A DNA stretch of 64,000 nt from Shewanella xiamenensis (GTDB taxonomy: Bacteria; Pseudomonadota; Gammaproteobacteria; Enterobacterales; Shewanellaceae): assembly GCF_014647135.1 (NCBI RefSeq), contig NZ_BMOP01000017.1:25815-89814 (forward strand), read 5' to 3'. How positions within the stretch are numbered: the first letter of the stretch is position 1; every line of letters begins with the position of its first letter. Below are positions 29,728-39,677 of the stretch, piece by piece. The notes below the pieces were generated by a model. It did not search any database. It worked only from the letters and a program-made list of their open reading frames with translations, and had not been told where the DNA came from. A program made the translations under genes and the position numbers.

Positions 29728-30149
29728 TAATTGGATATACAAGTGGGGTTTATGATCTGTTTCATATAGGTCACGTTAATATTTTGCGAAATGCAAAAGC
29801 TATGTGTGATAAGTTAGTCGTAGGTGTGACAGTTGATGAATTGGTTTCATATAAAGGAAAGCAGCCTGTAATTCCATATCACGAACGTATTGAAGTGGTG
29901 CGTGCATGTAGGTATGTAGATGTTGCGGTGCCCCAAAACAATATGGATAAAGCGGCTGCGGCAAAGAAAAATCATGCAAGTTATTTATTTGTAGGTGACG
30001 ATTGGTATGAAACAGAGAAATGGAAACAGCACGAAATGGAATTAGCTGAGGTAGGCTGTAAAGTAATTTACTTTCCTTATACACAGGGTACTTCAAGCAC
30101 TTTAATCAATAACACACTAAAAAGCTTAAGAGAATCAGAACTTAAATGA
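29724..30149 (+). CDS. tagD: Glycerol-3-phosphate cytidylyltransferase (TagD family)
   Basis: 141 residues. It has the HxGH cytidylyltransferase motif in DLFHIGHVNILRNAK (about 12-26), PVIPYHERIEVVRACRYVD, and the C-terminal YFPYTQGTSSTLI carrying the RTxGISTT-like motif. It forms CDP-glycerol from CTP and sn-glycerol-3-phosphate. The coupled upstream gene and the CDP-glycerol transferase at 26842 make a coherent set. Confidence 0.92.
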   Translation: MIIGYTSGVYDLFHIGHVNILRNAKAMCDKLVVGVTVDELVSYKGKQPVIPYHERIEVVRACRYVDVAVPQNNMDKAAAAKKNHASYLFVGDDWYETEKWKQHEMELAEVGCKVIYFPYTQGTSSTLINNTLKSLRESELK

Positions 30150-30186
30150 TTACAACCCCAAATCATAAATATTTTAGCCAAACAGC

Positions 30187-31614
30187 ATGTCATTAAAAGC
30201 AAAGGCATTATCTGGTCTAGTCTGGAGCGCTTCAGATAAATTAATAACCCAATTTGGCTACTTTGCAGTTACCTTGTACATTGCAAAGCAAATTGGACCC
30301 GAAGCGTTCGGCCTAATTGGTATGTTGACCATTTTTATGCTGTTGACGGAAAGCGTGATTAGTAATGGTTTTTCACAAGCCTTGGTACAACGTAGCAAGC
30401 AACTGACGGAAGCGGACGCATCAACGGTTTTCTATATTAACTTAGTGTGGGGCGTGTTTATTTATGCGGTGCTGTTTGTCACAGCACCGTTGATTGCACA
30501 GTTTTATCAAAAGCCTGAGTTGGTAGATATTGCTAGATGGCTATTTCTTATTGTGATCATCAACTCATTAACCGTTGTGGTTAGAGCAAAGTTAACTATC
30601 AAGGTGGATTTTAAAAGCCAAGCAATCTCTGGTTTATTTGCCACATTGTTGAGCGCACCGATTGCGATTCATTTAGCACAACAAGGTTATAGTTATTGGT
30701 CATTCGTTTGGTTACTGTTGATTAAAGCGGTTGTATTAAATATCAGCTTATGGTGTTTTTCACGTTGGTATCCACAAGCCATTTTTTCTAAAGACTCTTT
30801 TTATCGTCTTTTTAAATTTGGTTCTAATTTAATGCTTGCGGGTTTTATTGCTACGTTGGTTAATAACTTATACATCGCATTGATCGGGCGTTATTTCAAT
30901 GCCGCTAATGTAGGTTACTTTACTCAAGCAACAAACATCACTAACTTTTTGTCGCAATTTATATCATCTACTTTACAGGGGGTGACCTATCCAATCCTCA
31001 CTTCTGTTAAAGAAGATCGAGAAAAATTAATAAGAATTTATAAACAGCTGATTACTGCTACCTGTTTGATATCATTACCAGCGCTAGTTGGATTCTGTGC
31101 TGTAGCAGAAGATTTCGTATTATTATTTTTAGATGAAGAATGGTTATCTGCAGTGCCAGTGATTCAATTATTGTGTATTGCTCGGATGATAACACCTATT
31201 AGTGCTATCAATATGAATATCTTGAATGCAGTAGGGCGTTCAGATCTTTTTTTAAAGATTGATTTGAGTAAGTTACCAATGACTTTAACTGCGCTGTATA
31301 TTGCTATACCATATGGTATTATTGGTATAGCATGGGGCATGTTAGTAACTAGCTTGGTTTCATTTTTTATTAATGCATATTATCCGGGAAAATTGTTTAG
31401 TTTTGGTGCTACAAAACAACTAAATATTTGTGTAAAAATCTTTATTTCAACAATAGTTATGTACTCTGTAGTCATTTTTATAAATCTAGATAGTTTAGCG
31501 ATTAGTCTAATACTGAAAATTTTAATAGGTATAATAGTTTACCCATTGACACTGTTACTGTTACGAGAGCCGACGATGTTATCTTTTTTTCATAAGTATA
31601 TAAAAGTAACTTGA
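30187..31614 (+). CDS. wzx: O-unit flippase (Wzx/WzxC type, MOP superfamily)
   Basis: 475 residues with about 12-14 predicted membrane helices. The N-terminal SGLVWSASDKLITQFGYFAVTLYIAKQIGPEAFGLIGM and later LNAVGRSDLFLKIDLSKL resemble the PST-type Wzx/TuaB/AmsL exporters. It flips the lipid-linked repeat unit to the periplasm for Wzy. Position amid glycosyltransferase genes supports it. The start ATG at 30187 lies 37 bases after tagD. Confidence 0.9.
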   Translation: MSLKAKALSGLVWSASDKLITQFGYFAVTLYIAKQIGPEAFGLIGMLTIFMLLTESVISNGFSQALVQRSKQLTEADASTVFYINLVWGVFIYAVLFVTAPLIAQFYQKPELVDIARWLFLIVIINSLTVVVRAKLTIKVDFKSQAISGLFATLLSAPIAIHLAQQGYSYWSFVWLLLIKAVVLNISLWCFSRWYPQAIFSKDSFYRLFKFGSNLMLAGFIATLVNNLYIALIGRYFNAANVGYFTQATNITNFLSQFISSTLQGVTYPILTSVKEDREKLIRIYKQLITATCLISLPALVGFCAVAEDFVLLFLDEEWLSAVPVIQLLCIARMITPISAINMNILNAVGRSDLFLKIDLSKLPMTLTALYIAIPYGIIGIAWGMLVTSLVSFFINAYYPGKLFSFGATKQLNICVKIFISTIVMYSVVIFINLDSLAISLILKILIGIIVYPLTLLLLREPTMLSFFHKYIKVT

Positions 31615-32411
31615 TTTATCAATCTAATGTTACTTTTTAAAAATTTTAACGAAAAAATCATTATATCTGGCAGTAGTAATTTTTATCTTGGTTATGTCAT
31701 TGCTTTAAAAAATTTCATATGATCACCTATAAAATGGAATTAAAAGTGATAATTGTTAGTTCTTTTTGCAAATTATTATTCTTCCTGTTGGCGCGTTTTT
31801 AATTTATTAAAATAAAAAGCTTAGTAATATAATATCTTAATCTTGGTGCTTTAAGCTTTAATTTTAATATGAAGAATTATTAGGTTTTAGAACTATATAC
31901 TCAGATAGATCACATCTTCTTAGTTGTATTATTAGAACTCCATCTATCAGTCATCTATTATGATGTAGTATTAAAAGGGTGGTGTGTGATACTGTCATTA
32001 TGCGAATATTAAGATCTGCGGTGTAATAGACTTTCGTCCTGCTGTGATTTTGTAGAGACACTGAGATTGACGAAAATATAAATAAAATGATCTACACAAT
32101 AAAATAAGAAACTCGAGATCAATTGTCGGTGTAGAATACATACGTACTGGAATGGAAAATTCCACAGCTAATTTTAATTAGCCGTTTGATAGACTATTTT
32201 AAATAAAACTTTACTGCTTGTATTGATGTTTTCTCCATGTTATTCGATATGTTGAAACTATAAGTTTTTAAAAAAACCTAATGATTTATTAAGTTAAATT
32301 ATGACTTTAATATCCGGCGATGTCACTGTGTGAGCAAATAGTCAAAGTATCTTTTAGGTCGTAGGGTTATTTTAAGTTGCATTCTAATGTATTTTAACAA
32401 TGGGTTGGTGA
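31615..32411. other. AT-rich gap in the polysaccharide cluster
   Basis: 797 bases without a credible coding frame on either strand. There is a small palindrome GCTAATTTTAATTAGC near 32167. It may be decayed coding DNA or a long leader; nothing recognisable is left. Confidence 0.45.
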
Positions 32412-33800
32412 ATGTTAGAACTAATTGATAAATGTAATAGCGTAAAAGACAAAATAAATTTAGCAAAAATTTATGCTAATATGATGACAAATAATATTAA
32501 AAAAATTTATGATGCTGAAGAGTTAGAAGAGTCTATTGCTTTATTTATATTAAGGGTAGGCAGTTTTGATATTCCTACTGTTGAATTAAATGCGAAAGAT
32601 GTACTTCATTTAATTACTGAGCCATACGATTATGGCGGTCACACTCGTCTCTGTGAAAGAATTAGTGCAATGGATGTGTTTGATTCTCATCTTCTAGTAT
32701 CTCAATATAATGTAAATCCCAATATTATATGTCGCTTAAGTGGTTTTTTTGATAAGATAACAATATCTGATAATATTTTTTTCGAAGAAAAAATATTGTT
32801 CTTATTTAATGAAATCATGAAGTATGAAACTGTTGTATTACATATTCATCCATCTGATATTGAGTCTGCTATTGCTGTTCGGCTTGCAAAAATGTTTAGC
32901 CCTAATACTAAAGTTTTTTTTGTAAATCATGCAGATCATATTTTTTCTTTTGGTCGTACAATATCAGATGTTATTTTGCAAATATCATTTCGAGGTTATG
33001 AGGTTGCAGCTGCTAATGCTAACCCTTACAAGAATGTTAGCTTTTTAGGGATACCTTTGAACGTAGATGTAAAACCAGTTTTTAAAAATAAAATACGCCA
33101 CTATATAATGGCTGGTTCTTCATATAAAATGAAACCAAATAAAAAATTCTCGATTCAAAGTAAGATATATGACATTTTGTCAACAGAAAAGGAAAGTGTT
33201 ATATCTATCATTGGCGTAAAAAAAACGGATTATTGGTGGTATTATTTGAAGCTTATTTTTCCGAGAAGAATTATATTTTATGGTACTTTATCATACGATA
33301 GATATCTAGAGGTTGTAAGAAAGGCCGATTGCTGTATAGATACTGGCCCTATAACTGGTGGTACCACTTTTGTTGAAATGTATTTGCAATCTTTATTTCC
33401 TCTTGGTTTTCACTCTGGAATTTGTGGATATACACCTTTAGACCAAATCAGAGTTAATAGTTTTTCTGAGTTCATTAATCTGGCCAATATGGATCTTGAA
33501 TTTTTATTTCATGATGTAAATCGAGTTCATGGTTTTGAATCTGTAAAAATACGTTATCTAGATGCCTTGAGTTTTAAATTCCACCCTATCGATAACTCAC
33601 TAAAAAATAATAATAATGATCTTAATTTGTTTTCAGAAAAAAAATATGCAGTTTTAGATTTTTTTACATTGTGTACTGTATTAAAACTTCAAGGTATAAC
33701 ATTTAAGCAGAAGTTTATTTTCTTGTTTAGGAATTTTTCTTTTTTAAGTTTTATATATACTTTTATTCCAAAGGTAATTAATAAAATTTCTGTTAATTAG
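32412..33800 (+). CDS. Probable glycosyltransferase, GT-B-like, family not recognised
   Basis: 462 residues, Asn/Lys/Ile-rich. No family signature was recognised with certainty. EPYDYGGHTRLCERI (about 73-87) resembles the glycine-rich N-terminal acceptor loop of GT-B enzymes, and DTGPITGGTTFVEMYLQSLFPLGF (about 310-333) resembles the donor-binding helix that selects a nucleotide sugar. No signal peptide; a hydrophobic C-terminus (FLFRNFSFLSFIYTFIPKVI) may touch the membrane. The neighbours (Wzx, WbsX, Wzy) favour a transferase of the repeat unit. Confidence 0.55.
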   Translation: MLELIDKCNSVKDKINLAKIYANMMTNNIKKIYDAEELEESIALFILRVGSFDIPTVELNAKDVLHLITEPYDYGGHTRLCERISAMDVFDSHLLVSQYNVNPNIICRLSGFFDKITISDNIFFEEKILFLFNEIMKYETVVLHIHPSDIESAIAVRLAKMFSPNTKVFFVNHADHIFSFGRTISDVILQISFRGYEVAAANANPYKNVSFLGIPLNVDVKPVFKNKIRHYIMAGSSYKMKPNKKFSIQSKIYDILSTEKESVISIIGVKKTDYWWYYLKLIFPRRIIFYGTLSYDRYLEVVRKADCCIDTGPITGGTTFVEMYLQSLFPLGFHSGICGYTPLDQIRVNSFSEFINLANMDLEFLFHDVNRVHGFESVKIRYLDALSFKFHPIDNSLKNNNNDLNLFSEKKYAVLDFFTLCTVLKLQGITFKQKFIFLFRNFSFLSFIYTFIPKVINKISVN

Positions 33801-34008
33801 TTTTGCTTAATTAAGTATTATTTGTTAAGCAATTAGTATATGAATTAAATTTTTACTTAAAGGTTTTTAGTTTTAAATTAATTTTAGATTTTCTACTGAT
33901 TTCAAAGTAAGACTTTCATTGTTTATGAAGGTTCTACTTCTTTATATTTATAAATTGTTAGCGGGTTCCCTCCTAACTTAATTTTATATCATAAGTGAGT
34001 TTTAATAT

Positions 34009-35127
34009 ATGAAAAAAATAGCTTTTTACCTACCTCAGTTTCATGAGATTGAAGAAAATAATGAGTGGTGGGGTGAAGGTTTCACTGAGTGGACCAATGT
34101 AAAAAAATCAAAGCCTTTATTTTTAGGCCATGATCAGCCAAGAATTCCAATGAATAATAACTATTATGATTTAAGTAATATACATGTAATGGATGAACAA
34201 GCTAAATTGGCTAGATCTTATGGCTTAGATGCTTTTTGCTTTTATCACTATTACTTCAAAGATGGAAAAACTCTTTTAGAAAAACCTCTCGAAAACTTCT
34301 TGTCTTCTGATATTGATATTGATTATTGCTTTTGTTGGGCCAATGAATCTTGGACTAGGAATTGGGATGGGAAAAATAAAAAAGTTTTGATGCTGCAAGA
34401 TTATGGTAATCAAAATGATTGGTCTAAGCATTTTGATTATATGCTAAAATATTTTCGAGATGATAGATATATTAAACTTGAAAATAAGCCTGTTTTTTTA
34501 ATTTATAAGATCGAAGATATTCCCAATTTTAACGATTTTTGCCAGTACTGGAATAAGCTTGCTGTGCTAAATGGGTTTGATGGTATTGAATTTATTGCAG
34601 TGAAAAGACAAAAAAATATTTCTTTTTCTGAACTGAATTTAAGATACAGTGTTGCCTTTGAACCATTTTACTCTTTATCTAGCACAGATTCTTTATCAAA
34701 GTACTATAAGTTAAGTGGTGGTGTATTCAAAACCCTTGCTGTTAAATCATATGATTTTTTTACGAATATATCATATAAGTTGGGGTTTAGAGACTCTTTT
34801 GCAATTGACTATCAAAAAATTGTTGTAAAAAGTATTAATAACCAGAAGAATCAGTCGGATTCATTAATTCCAGGTTGTTTTGTGGATTGGGATAATTCTC
34901 CAAGAAGAGGTGTTAAGGCGATTATTTTTAAAGGTTTTACTATTGATATTTTTAGTGATTATGTCAAAAGTATTTTCAAAATAGCAAAAAATGAAAATAA
35001 ACCTTTCGTATTTATAAATGCCTGGAATGAATGGGCAGAAGGAACGTATTTGGAGCCTGATGTAAAGCATGGACACAGAGTTTTGGAAGCTGTGCATAGG
35101 GCTTCAATTGAATGCGAAGGGAAATAG
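34009..35127 (+). CDS. WbsX-like glycosyltransferase/GH99-like domain protein
   Basis: 372 residues. The opening IAFYLPQFHEIEENNEWWGEGFTEWTNV and the following PRIPMNNNYYDLS, FCFYHYYFKDGK and FCWANESWTRNWDG are the strongly conserved blocks of the WbsX family, related in fold to glycoside hydrolase family 99. FINAWNEWAEGTYLEPD closes the domain. Found in many O-antigen and capsule clusters; the precise linkage is unknown. A 208-base AT-rich spacer without features precedes it. Confidence 0.9.
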   Translation: MKKIAFYLPQFHEIEENNEWWGEGFTEWTNVKKSKPLFLGHDQPRIPMNNNYYDLSNIHVMDEQAKLARSYGLDAFCFYHYYFKDGKTLLEKPLENFLSSDIDIDYCFCWANESWTRNWDGKNKKVLMLQDYGNQNDWSKHFDYMLKYFRDDRYIKLENKPVFLIYKIEDIPNFNDFCQYWNKLAVLNGFDGIEFIAVKRQKNISFSELNLRYSVAFEPFYSLSSTDSLSKYYKLSGGVFKTLAVKSYDFFTNISYKLGFRDSFAIDYQKIVVKSINNQKNQSDSLIPGCFVDWDNSPRRGVKAIIFKGFTIDIFSDYVKSIFKIAKNENKPFVFINAWNEWAEGTYLEPDVKHGHRVLEAVHRASIECEGK

Positions 35128-35133
35128 TTTCTA

Positions 35134-36273
35134 ATGGGAAAGGTTCGCAGTATACTGTTTAAACTACTTGTGGTCACAATGCTCTTAGACCCAACAAATA
35201 CTGTATTGGGTATTAAGTTACCATTATTTTGCCTGTTTTTGATACTAAGTGTTAGATGTTTTAATTACAGTATAATTAAAACATTGCCTATATTTTTGTA
35301 TTATACCGCTATTATTGCGGGTACTACTTCTTTATTTTTACAGTCTACAAGTTACGACCCCATTTTCCTTGCAAATTATTTCACTACAGGTGGTGTATTA
35401 TTAATTTTGCCGTTACTTAATGAAGCTTACTTTAAATATTTAACCGATGCTTTCCTTTTGGGCTGTTTTCTTATATCGCTATTTACAATTGGATTGTTTG
35501 TTTTTTTTAAAGTTAACGGTGTAAGTTTGATATATGACTTTGATTTTAAAAATACGTTTATAGTAACGCCTAGGTCTTATGTAGGTATACCATTTTTGAT
35601 GGTATACCATAAATCTGTATGCGCTTTGTTAGTAGCAGTTGGTATAGTTTTTAATCGAATGGTGAATGATAAAGTTAATTTCGTTTCAATATCTCTAATC
35701 ATTATTTTTGTTCTTGCCTTATTTATAAGTGCTACACGTGCAAATATGTTAGCCGCTCTATCACTTATAGTGGCCTTTTTATTTTTTTTATTTAATAAAA
35801 ATCGTCATTATGTGCTTTCAGTAATTATTTCAACGTTAGGTGTTTTTTTTATTTTTTCTGCTTTAATCATTGCGCTAAATTTTGCTACGGATGATTCTAA
35901 TAGTATTAAGTATGGACATATGGTTTCTATATATGAATATTTGTCTGATAATTTGGTTTATTTTTTTTGGGGGATGGGAACTGGTAGTTTATATTATTCA
36001 TCAGGATTCGGAGCAGTTGTACCAATAACTGAGGTCACTTATTTCGAGTTTATTCGCAGTTTCGGAATACTGATTTCTCCACTACTTTTTCTTATGTTCT
36101 TTTTTCCTCTTTTTTACTCTGTTTTAAAGAAAATGAGTGATCAAAAAATGTTTTTCACTTCATACTTTGTATTTTTAGTCGTTGGTGGAACAAATCCTTT
36201 GCTTATTGGAAATTTGGGATTTTTGATTTTAATTTTAAGTTATTCAGTATTGGTGTTAAAAAAATATGATTAA
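35134..36273 (+). CDS. wzy: O-antigen polymerase Wzy (candidate)
   Basis: 379 residues with about 10-12 hydrophobic helices and a large periplasmic loop with little sequence identity to anything, the usual picture for Wzy. Arg-containing segment FISATRANMLAALSLIVAFLFF and the loop with YGHMVSIYEYLSDNLVYFFWGMGTGSLYY resemble the O-antigen ligase/polymerase superfamily. It is the only Wzy-type candidate in the cluster. It overlaps the next gene by 8 bases. Confidence 0.8.
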   Translation: MGKVRSILFKLLVVTMLLDPTNTVLGIKLPLFCLFLILSVRCFNYSIIKTLPIFLYYTAIIAGTTSLFLQSTSYDPIFLANYFTTGGVLLILPLLNEAYFKYLTDAFLLGCFLISLFTIGLFVFFKVNGVSLIYDFDFKNTFIVTPRSYVGIPFLMVYHKSVCALLVAVGIVFNRMVNDKVNFVSISLIIIFVLALFISATRANMLAALSLIVAFLFFLFNKNRHYVLSVIISTLGVFFIFSALIIALNFATDDSNSIKYGHMVSIYEYLSDNLVYFFWGMGTGSLYYSSGFGAVVPITEVTYFEFIRSFGILISPLLFLMFFFPLFYSVLKKMSDQKMFFTSYFVFLVVGGTNPLLIGNLGFLILILSYSVLVLKKYD

Positions 36274-37207
36274 AGTTCAAGTATTACTTTCTAGCTATAA
36301 TGGTGGAAAGTTTATACACCGTATGCTAGATAGTATATTGGCTCAAGATTATAAATTTTTCTCTATACTTGTCAGAGATGATGGTAGTAAAGACAATACA
36401 GTTGAAATATTGAAAAGTTATGAGTCTCAGCTATCTAATGTAAAATTAGTTGAGGGCGATAATGTTGGTGTAATAGATAGCTTTAATATACTGGTTGCTT
36501 CTAGGGATTTATCATGTGATTTATTCATGTTTTGTGATCAGGATGATTTTTGGTTTAGTAATAAGATTTCTAATTTTGTTGCTAAATATGAAATGTCTGT
36601 TAAACCCATTGAGCCTTTCCTCTGTGTTGCTGATTTAATTACGACTGATGTAAACCTGAAAATTATATCTGAGAGTTTCTGGAGAGAACGCAGATTTAAT
36701 CCAAACGATTATAGATATGAAGGGTTATTTTTTGAAAACCACTTTCCTGGTTGTAACATGTCATTCAACTCAACGTTTTTATCTATATTAGATAGGATGC
36801 CTCCTTGTTATGCATTCTTAATGCACGATATTTATTTCATACATAACGCTTTGGCCCTAGATTGCTTATATTTTATAGATTCACCTCAAATGTTTTATAT
36901 TCAGCATGAGAACAATGTGATTGGAGCAAAAAAGAGCTTTCTAGGTAGTCATATTTCTACTTACCTTACTACTTCCTACTATCACTCAACTTATAGTAAA
37001 TGGTTATCTGTATGTCTTTATGTTAATTCTAGGTTTACTTCTAACAATCGCGTCAAATTTTTATCTGTTTTTGGAAAAAAGTTTCTTCCAATAAGTTATT
37101 TCAAATTAACTAGAAGAATCAGTTCTATTAAGTTTTATTTTGTTTATTCTGTTGGTTACATTATTTCATTGATTAAGTTGAAGTTTAAAAGATTCTTAGG
37201 TCACTAA
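36266..37207 (+). CDS. GT2-family glycosyltransferase (rhamnosyltransferase-like)
   Basis: 313 residues. The GT-A domain starts QVLLSSYNGGKFIHRMLDSILAQ, followed by VRDDGSKDNT and the DxD-type FCDQDDFWFSNKI (about 90-102). The DQDDxW form is typical of rhamnosyltransferases in O-antigen clusters, and dTDP-rhamnose genes are present here. The C-terminal part has hydrophobic segments that may sit on the membrane. The acceptor cannot be read from sequence. Confidence 0.88.
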   Translation: MIKVQVLLSSYNGGKFIHRMLDSILAQDYKFFSILVRDDGSKDNTVEILKSYESQLSNVKLVEGDNVGVIDSFNILVASRDLSCDLFMFCDQDDFWFSNKISNFVAKYEMSVKPIEPFLCVADLITTDVNLKIISESFWRERRFNPNDYRYEGLFFENHFPGCNMSFNSTFLSILDRMPPCYAFLMHDIYFIHNALALDCLYFIDSPQMFYIQHENNVIGAKKSFLGSHISTYLTTSYYHSTYSKWLSVCLYVNSRFTSNNRVKFLSVFGKKFLPISYFKLTRRISSIKFYFVYSVGYIISLIKLKFKRFLGH

Positions 37208-37240
37208 TTTTTATTTATCAAAGAGTTAAAGAGTTGAGTA

Positions 37241-38296
37241 ATGAAGAAAGTTAATGTTGTTGGAACTGTTGGTATACCTGCTTGTTATGGAGGTTTTGAG
37301 TCATTAGTTGAGAATTTAACTAGTTATTCAAGCAGTAATGTAAAGTATCATGTGTTTTGTTCAAGTAAATCTTATACTAAAAAGTTAACAGAATGTAATG
37401 GGGCGAGCTTAAGTTATATCCCGTTAAGTGCAAATGGTGTCCAAAGTATTCCATATGATATCTGTTCTCTAATCTATTCTCTTTTCAAGAGACCTGATGT
37501 TACGCTGATTTTAGGCGTTTCAGGTTGTTTGTTTCTCCCAATATATCGTTTATTTTCAAGTTCTAAAATTGTTACTAATATAGATGGCTTAGAATGGAAA
37601 CGTGAAAAATGGGGTTGTTTAGCTAGAAAGTTTTTGAAATTATCCGAATCGTTTGCAGTGAAGTTTTCTGATGTGATTATAACTGATAATAAAGCTATCG
37701 GTGATTATGTTGATTCTGAATACTCCAAAAGTAATGCTGTTATTGCCTATGGCGGTGATCATGCGATTGTTAAAAATATTGATGTTGGACCAACTGGAGA
37801 TTACTTTTTATCTTTATGTCGAATCGAACCTGAAAATAATGTTCAGATGATCTTAGAAGCATTTTTGAATAGCCAACAGAAATTAAAGTTTGTTGGAAAT
37901 TGGGATGCTAGTGATTTTGGTCGAGATCTGAAAAGGAAGTTTGCAACTAGCCCTAACATTCAAATACTTGACCCTATATATGATATAAATCAGCTGTATA
38001 AGTTAAGAAGTCAATGTAAGGGGTATGTTCATGGTCACTCCGCAGGCGGGACGAATCCATCCTTAGTTGAGGCTATGCACTTTGAAAAACCAATTTTTGC
38101 TTTTGATTGCGCATTTAATCGATATAGTACTGAAGATAAGGCTTTATTTTTCGCTTCATCAAAAGACCTCTATGATAAACTGAGAACAATAAATGAAAAT
38201 GAACTTACCGTGATTTCGATGAATATGAAAATGATTGCAGAAAGACGATATACATGGAAAGTTATTACTAAAATGTACGAAGATACTTATCAATAA
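37241..38296 (+). CDS. GT4-family glycosyltransferase with DUF1972 (rhamnosyltransferase-like)
   Basis: 351 residues. The N-terminal VGTVGIPACYGGFESLVENLT is the DUF1972 signature. A GT4 C-terminal domain has EPENNVQMILEAF and HSAGGTNPSLVEAMHFEKPIFAFD (EX7E-type donor site). Relatives such as WchF/Cps2T add rhamnose in capsules. Consistent with the rml genes; the exact linkage is inferred. Confidence 0.87.
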   Translation: MKKVNVVGTVGIPACYGGFESLVENLTSYSSSNVKYHVFCSSKSYTKKLTECNGASLSYIPLSANGVQSIPYDICSLIYSLFKRPDVTLILGVSGCLFLPIYRLFSSSKIVTNIDGLEWKREKWGCLARKFLKLSESFAVKFSDVIITDNKAIGDYVDSEYSKSNAVIAYGGDHAIVKNIDVGPTGDYFLSLCRIEPENNVQMILEAFLNSQQKLKFVGNWDASDFGRDLKRKFATSPNIQILDPIYDINQLYKLRSQCKGYVHGHSAGGTNPSLVEAMHFEKPIFAFDCAFNRYSTEDKALFFASSKDLYDKLRTINENELTVISMNMKMIAERRYTWKVITKMYEDTYQ

Positions 38297-38462
38297 TATT
38301 TTATTTTCGTATTCTATAAACTGTAGAGTTTATGGGGAATTGAAATTGTGTTGTTTCTCTTTCCTTTTATATGCAATTTAATAGATGTTTTGGTGTTGGT
38401 TAGTGTAGCAATTATGTTTCATATTGCTTTATGTTTCTTTTTTTTACTAGCTAGTGGTTTTT

Positions 38463-39536
38463 ATGTCAACAAACATCGCTGTTTTAGTTGTTTTTTTAGT
38501 TTCTTTTATCAGTTTGTTTGTATTTCGCAAGGTTGCTCAACGGATTGGTTTGGTTGATAAACCGAATGAGCGTAAACATCATACTGGCCAAATCCCCTTG
38601 GTCGGTGGGGTGAGCGTATTTATGACCATGATGTTGGTGTTGTGGCTTATTCCTACGCTGTTAATTGAACCTGTTTTGTATGCGAGCTGTGCCTTTATTC
38701 TTGTGGTTATTGGGGCGATTGATGACCGCTTCGATATTAGCTTTAAACTTCGGCTAGTGGTGCAGGCGCTTATATCACTGTTAATGATCGTGATAGGAGA
38801 GCGCAGTTTATATAATTTAGGCTACCTGATGGGCAGCGAGGCGATATATTTGCCTGAGCCTGTTAGTATTTTGCTGACTATCTTTGCGGTTATTGGTGCG
38901 ATAAATGCTTTTAATATGGTGGATGGGATTGACGGCTTGCTGGGCGGTTTAGCGTCTGTCACTTTTGGCGGCTTAGGTATTTTATTTTATCTCCATGGTA
39001 TGTATGGTTTTGCTATTTTTTGTGGTTTGCTGGTTACAGCGATGCTGCCTTATATCATGCTCAATTTAGGTTTTCCGTTCGGGCGGCGGTTTAAGGTGTT
39101 TATGGGCGATGCGGGGAGCATTTTTATCGGTTTCACGGTGATTTGGTTGCTGATTGTGGCCAGCCAAGGTGAGCGAGCTACTGCTATTCGTCCGGTAACC
39201 GCACTCTGGTTAATTGCATTACCGCTGATGGATATGGTTTGCATCATGATCCGTCGTATTCGTAAAGGCCAATCGCCCTTTAAACCTGACCGCGAGCATT
39301 TACATCATATCTGCCAACGCATGGGGCTATCCTCCCATTCATCACTGATGGTGATTTGTACTGCTGCAGCAATAATGGTTGCCGTCGGTATTTGGTCTGA
39401 ACTTGCCAAAGTTGATGAAAATATTATGTTTTTAGCATTTTTAGCAACATTTGCGTTGTACTTTGGTTTAATCAATAACATCTGGCGTATTACGGCATTT
39501 TTGCGTAAAGATATAAAAATTTCTAAATCTATTTAA
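38463..39536 (+). CDS. wecA: WecA-type undecaprenyl-phosphate GlcNAc-1-P transferase, first paralog
   Basis: About 357 residues, roughly 11 membrane helices. RIGLVDKPNERKHHTGQIPLVGGVSVF, VIGAIDDRFDI, NAFNMVDGIDGLLGG and FMGDAGSIFIGFTVIW are the conserved cytoplasmic catalytic loops of the WecA/MraY superfamily. PDREHLHHICQRMGLS is the HIHH-type loop. It starts the lipid-linked repeat unit by transferring a HexNAc-1-phosphate. Start set at ATG 38463; no clear ribosome site. GC content rises again from here. Confidence 0.92.
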   Translation: MSTNIAVLVVFLVSFISLFVFRKVAQRIGLVDKPNERKHHTGQIPLVGGVSVFMTMMLVLWLIPTLLIEPVLYASCAFILVVIGAIDDRFDISFKLRLVVQALISLLMIVIGERSLYNLGYLMGSEAIYLPEPVSILLTIFAVIGAINAFNMVDGIDGLLGGLASVTFGGLGILFYLHGMYGFAIFCGLLVTAMLPYIMLNLGFPFGRRFKVFMGDAGSIFIGFTVIWLLIVASQGERATAIRPVTALWLIALPLMDMVCIMIRRIRKGQSPFKPDREHLHHICQRMGLSSHSSLMVICTAAAIMVAVGIWSELAKVDENIMFLAFLATFALYFGLINNIWRITAFLRKDIKISKSI

Positions 39537-39677
39537 TGCCTTAGTAAAATATTTATCTATTTAATATAAGTGGAGTTATCCGTTGTAGTTTCAACTGCTA
39601 TAATCCAATGCCATTTTTTAAATAAATTTGATTGGCTTCACTGTAATCATGATGTATCTAGCTTAAGGAAGAGAGTG

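Noticed and set aside
38348..38557. 69-codon frame before wecA
   Set aside because: Phe/Leu/Cys-rich shadow overlapping the real WecA start in another frame.
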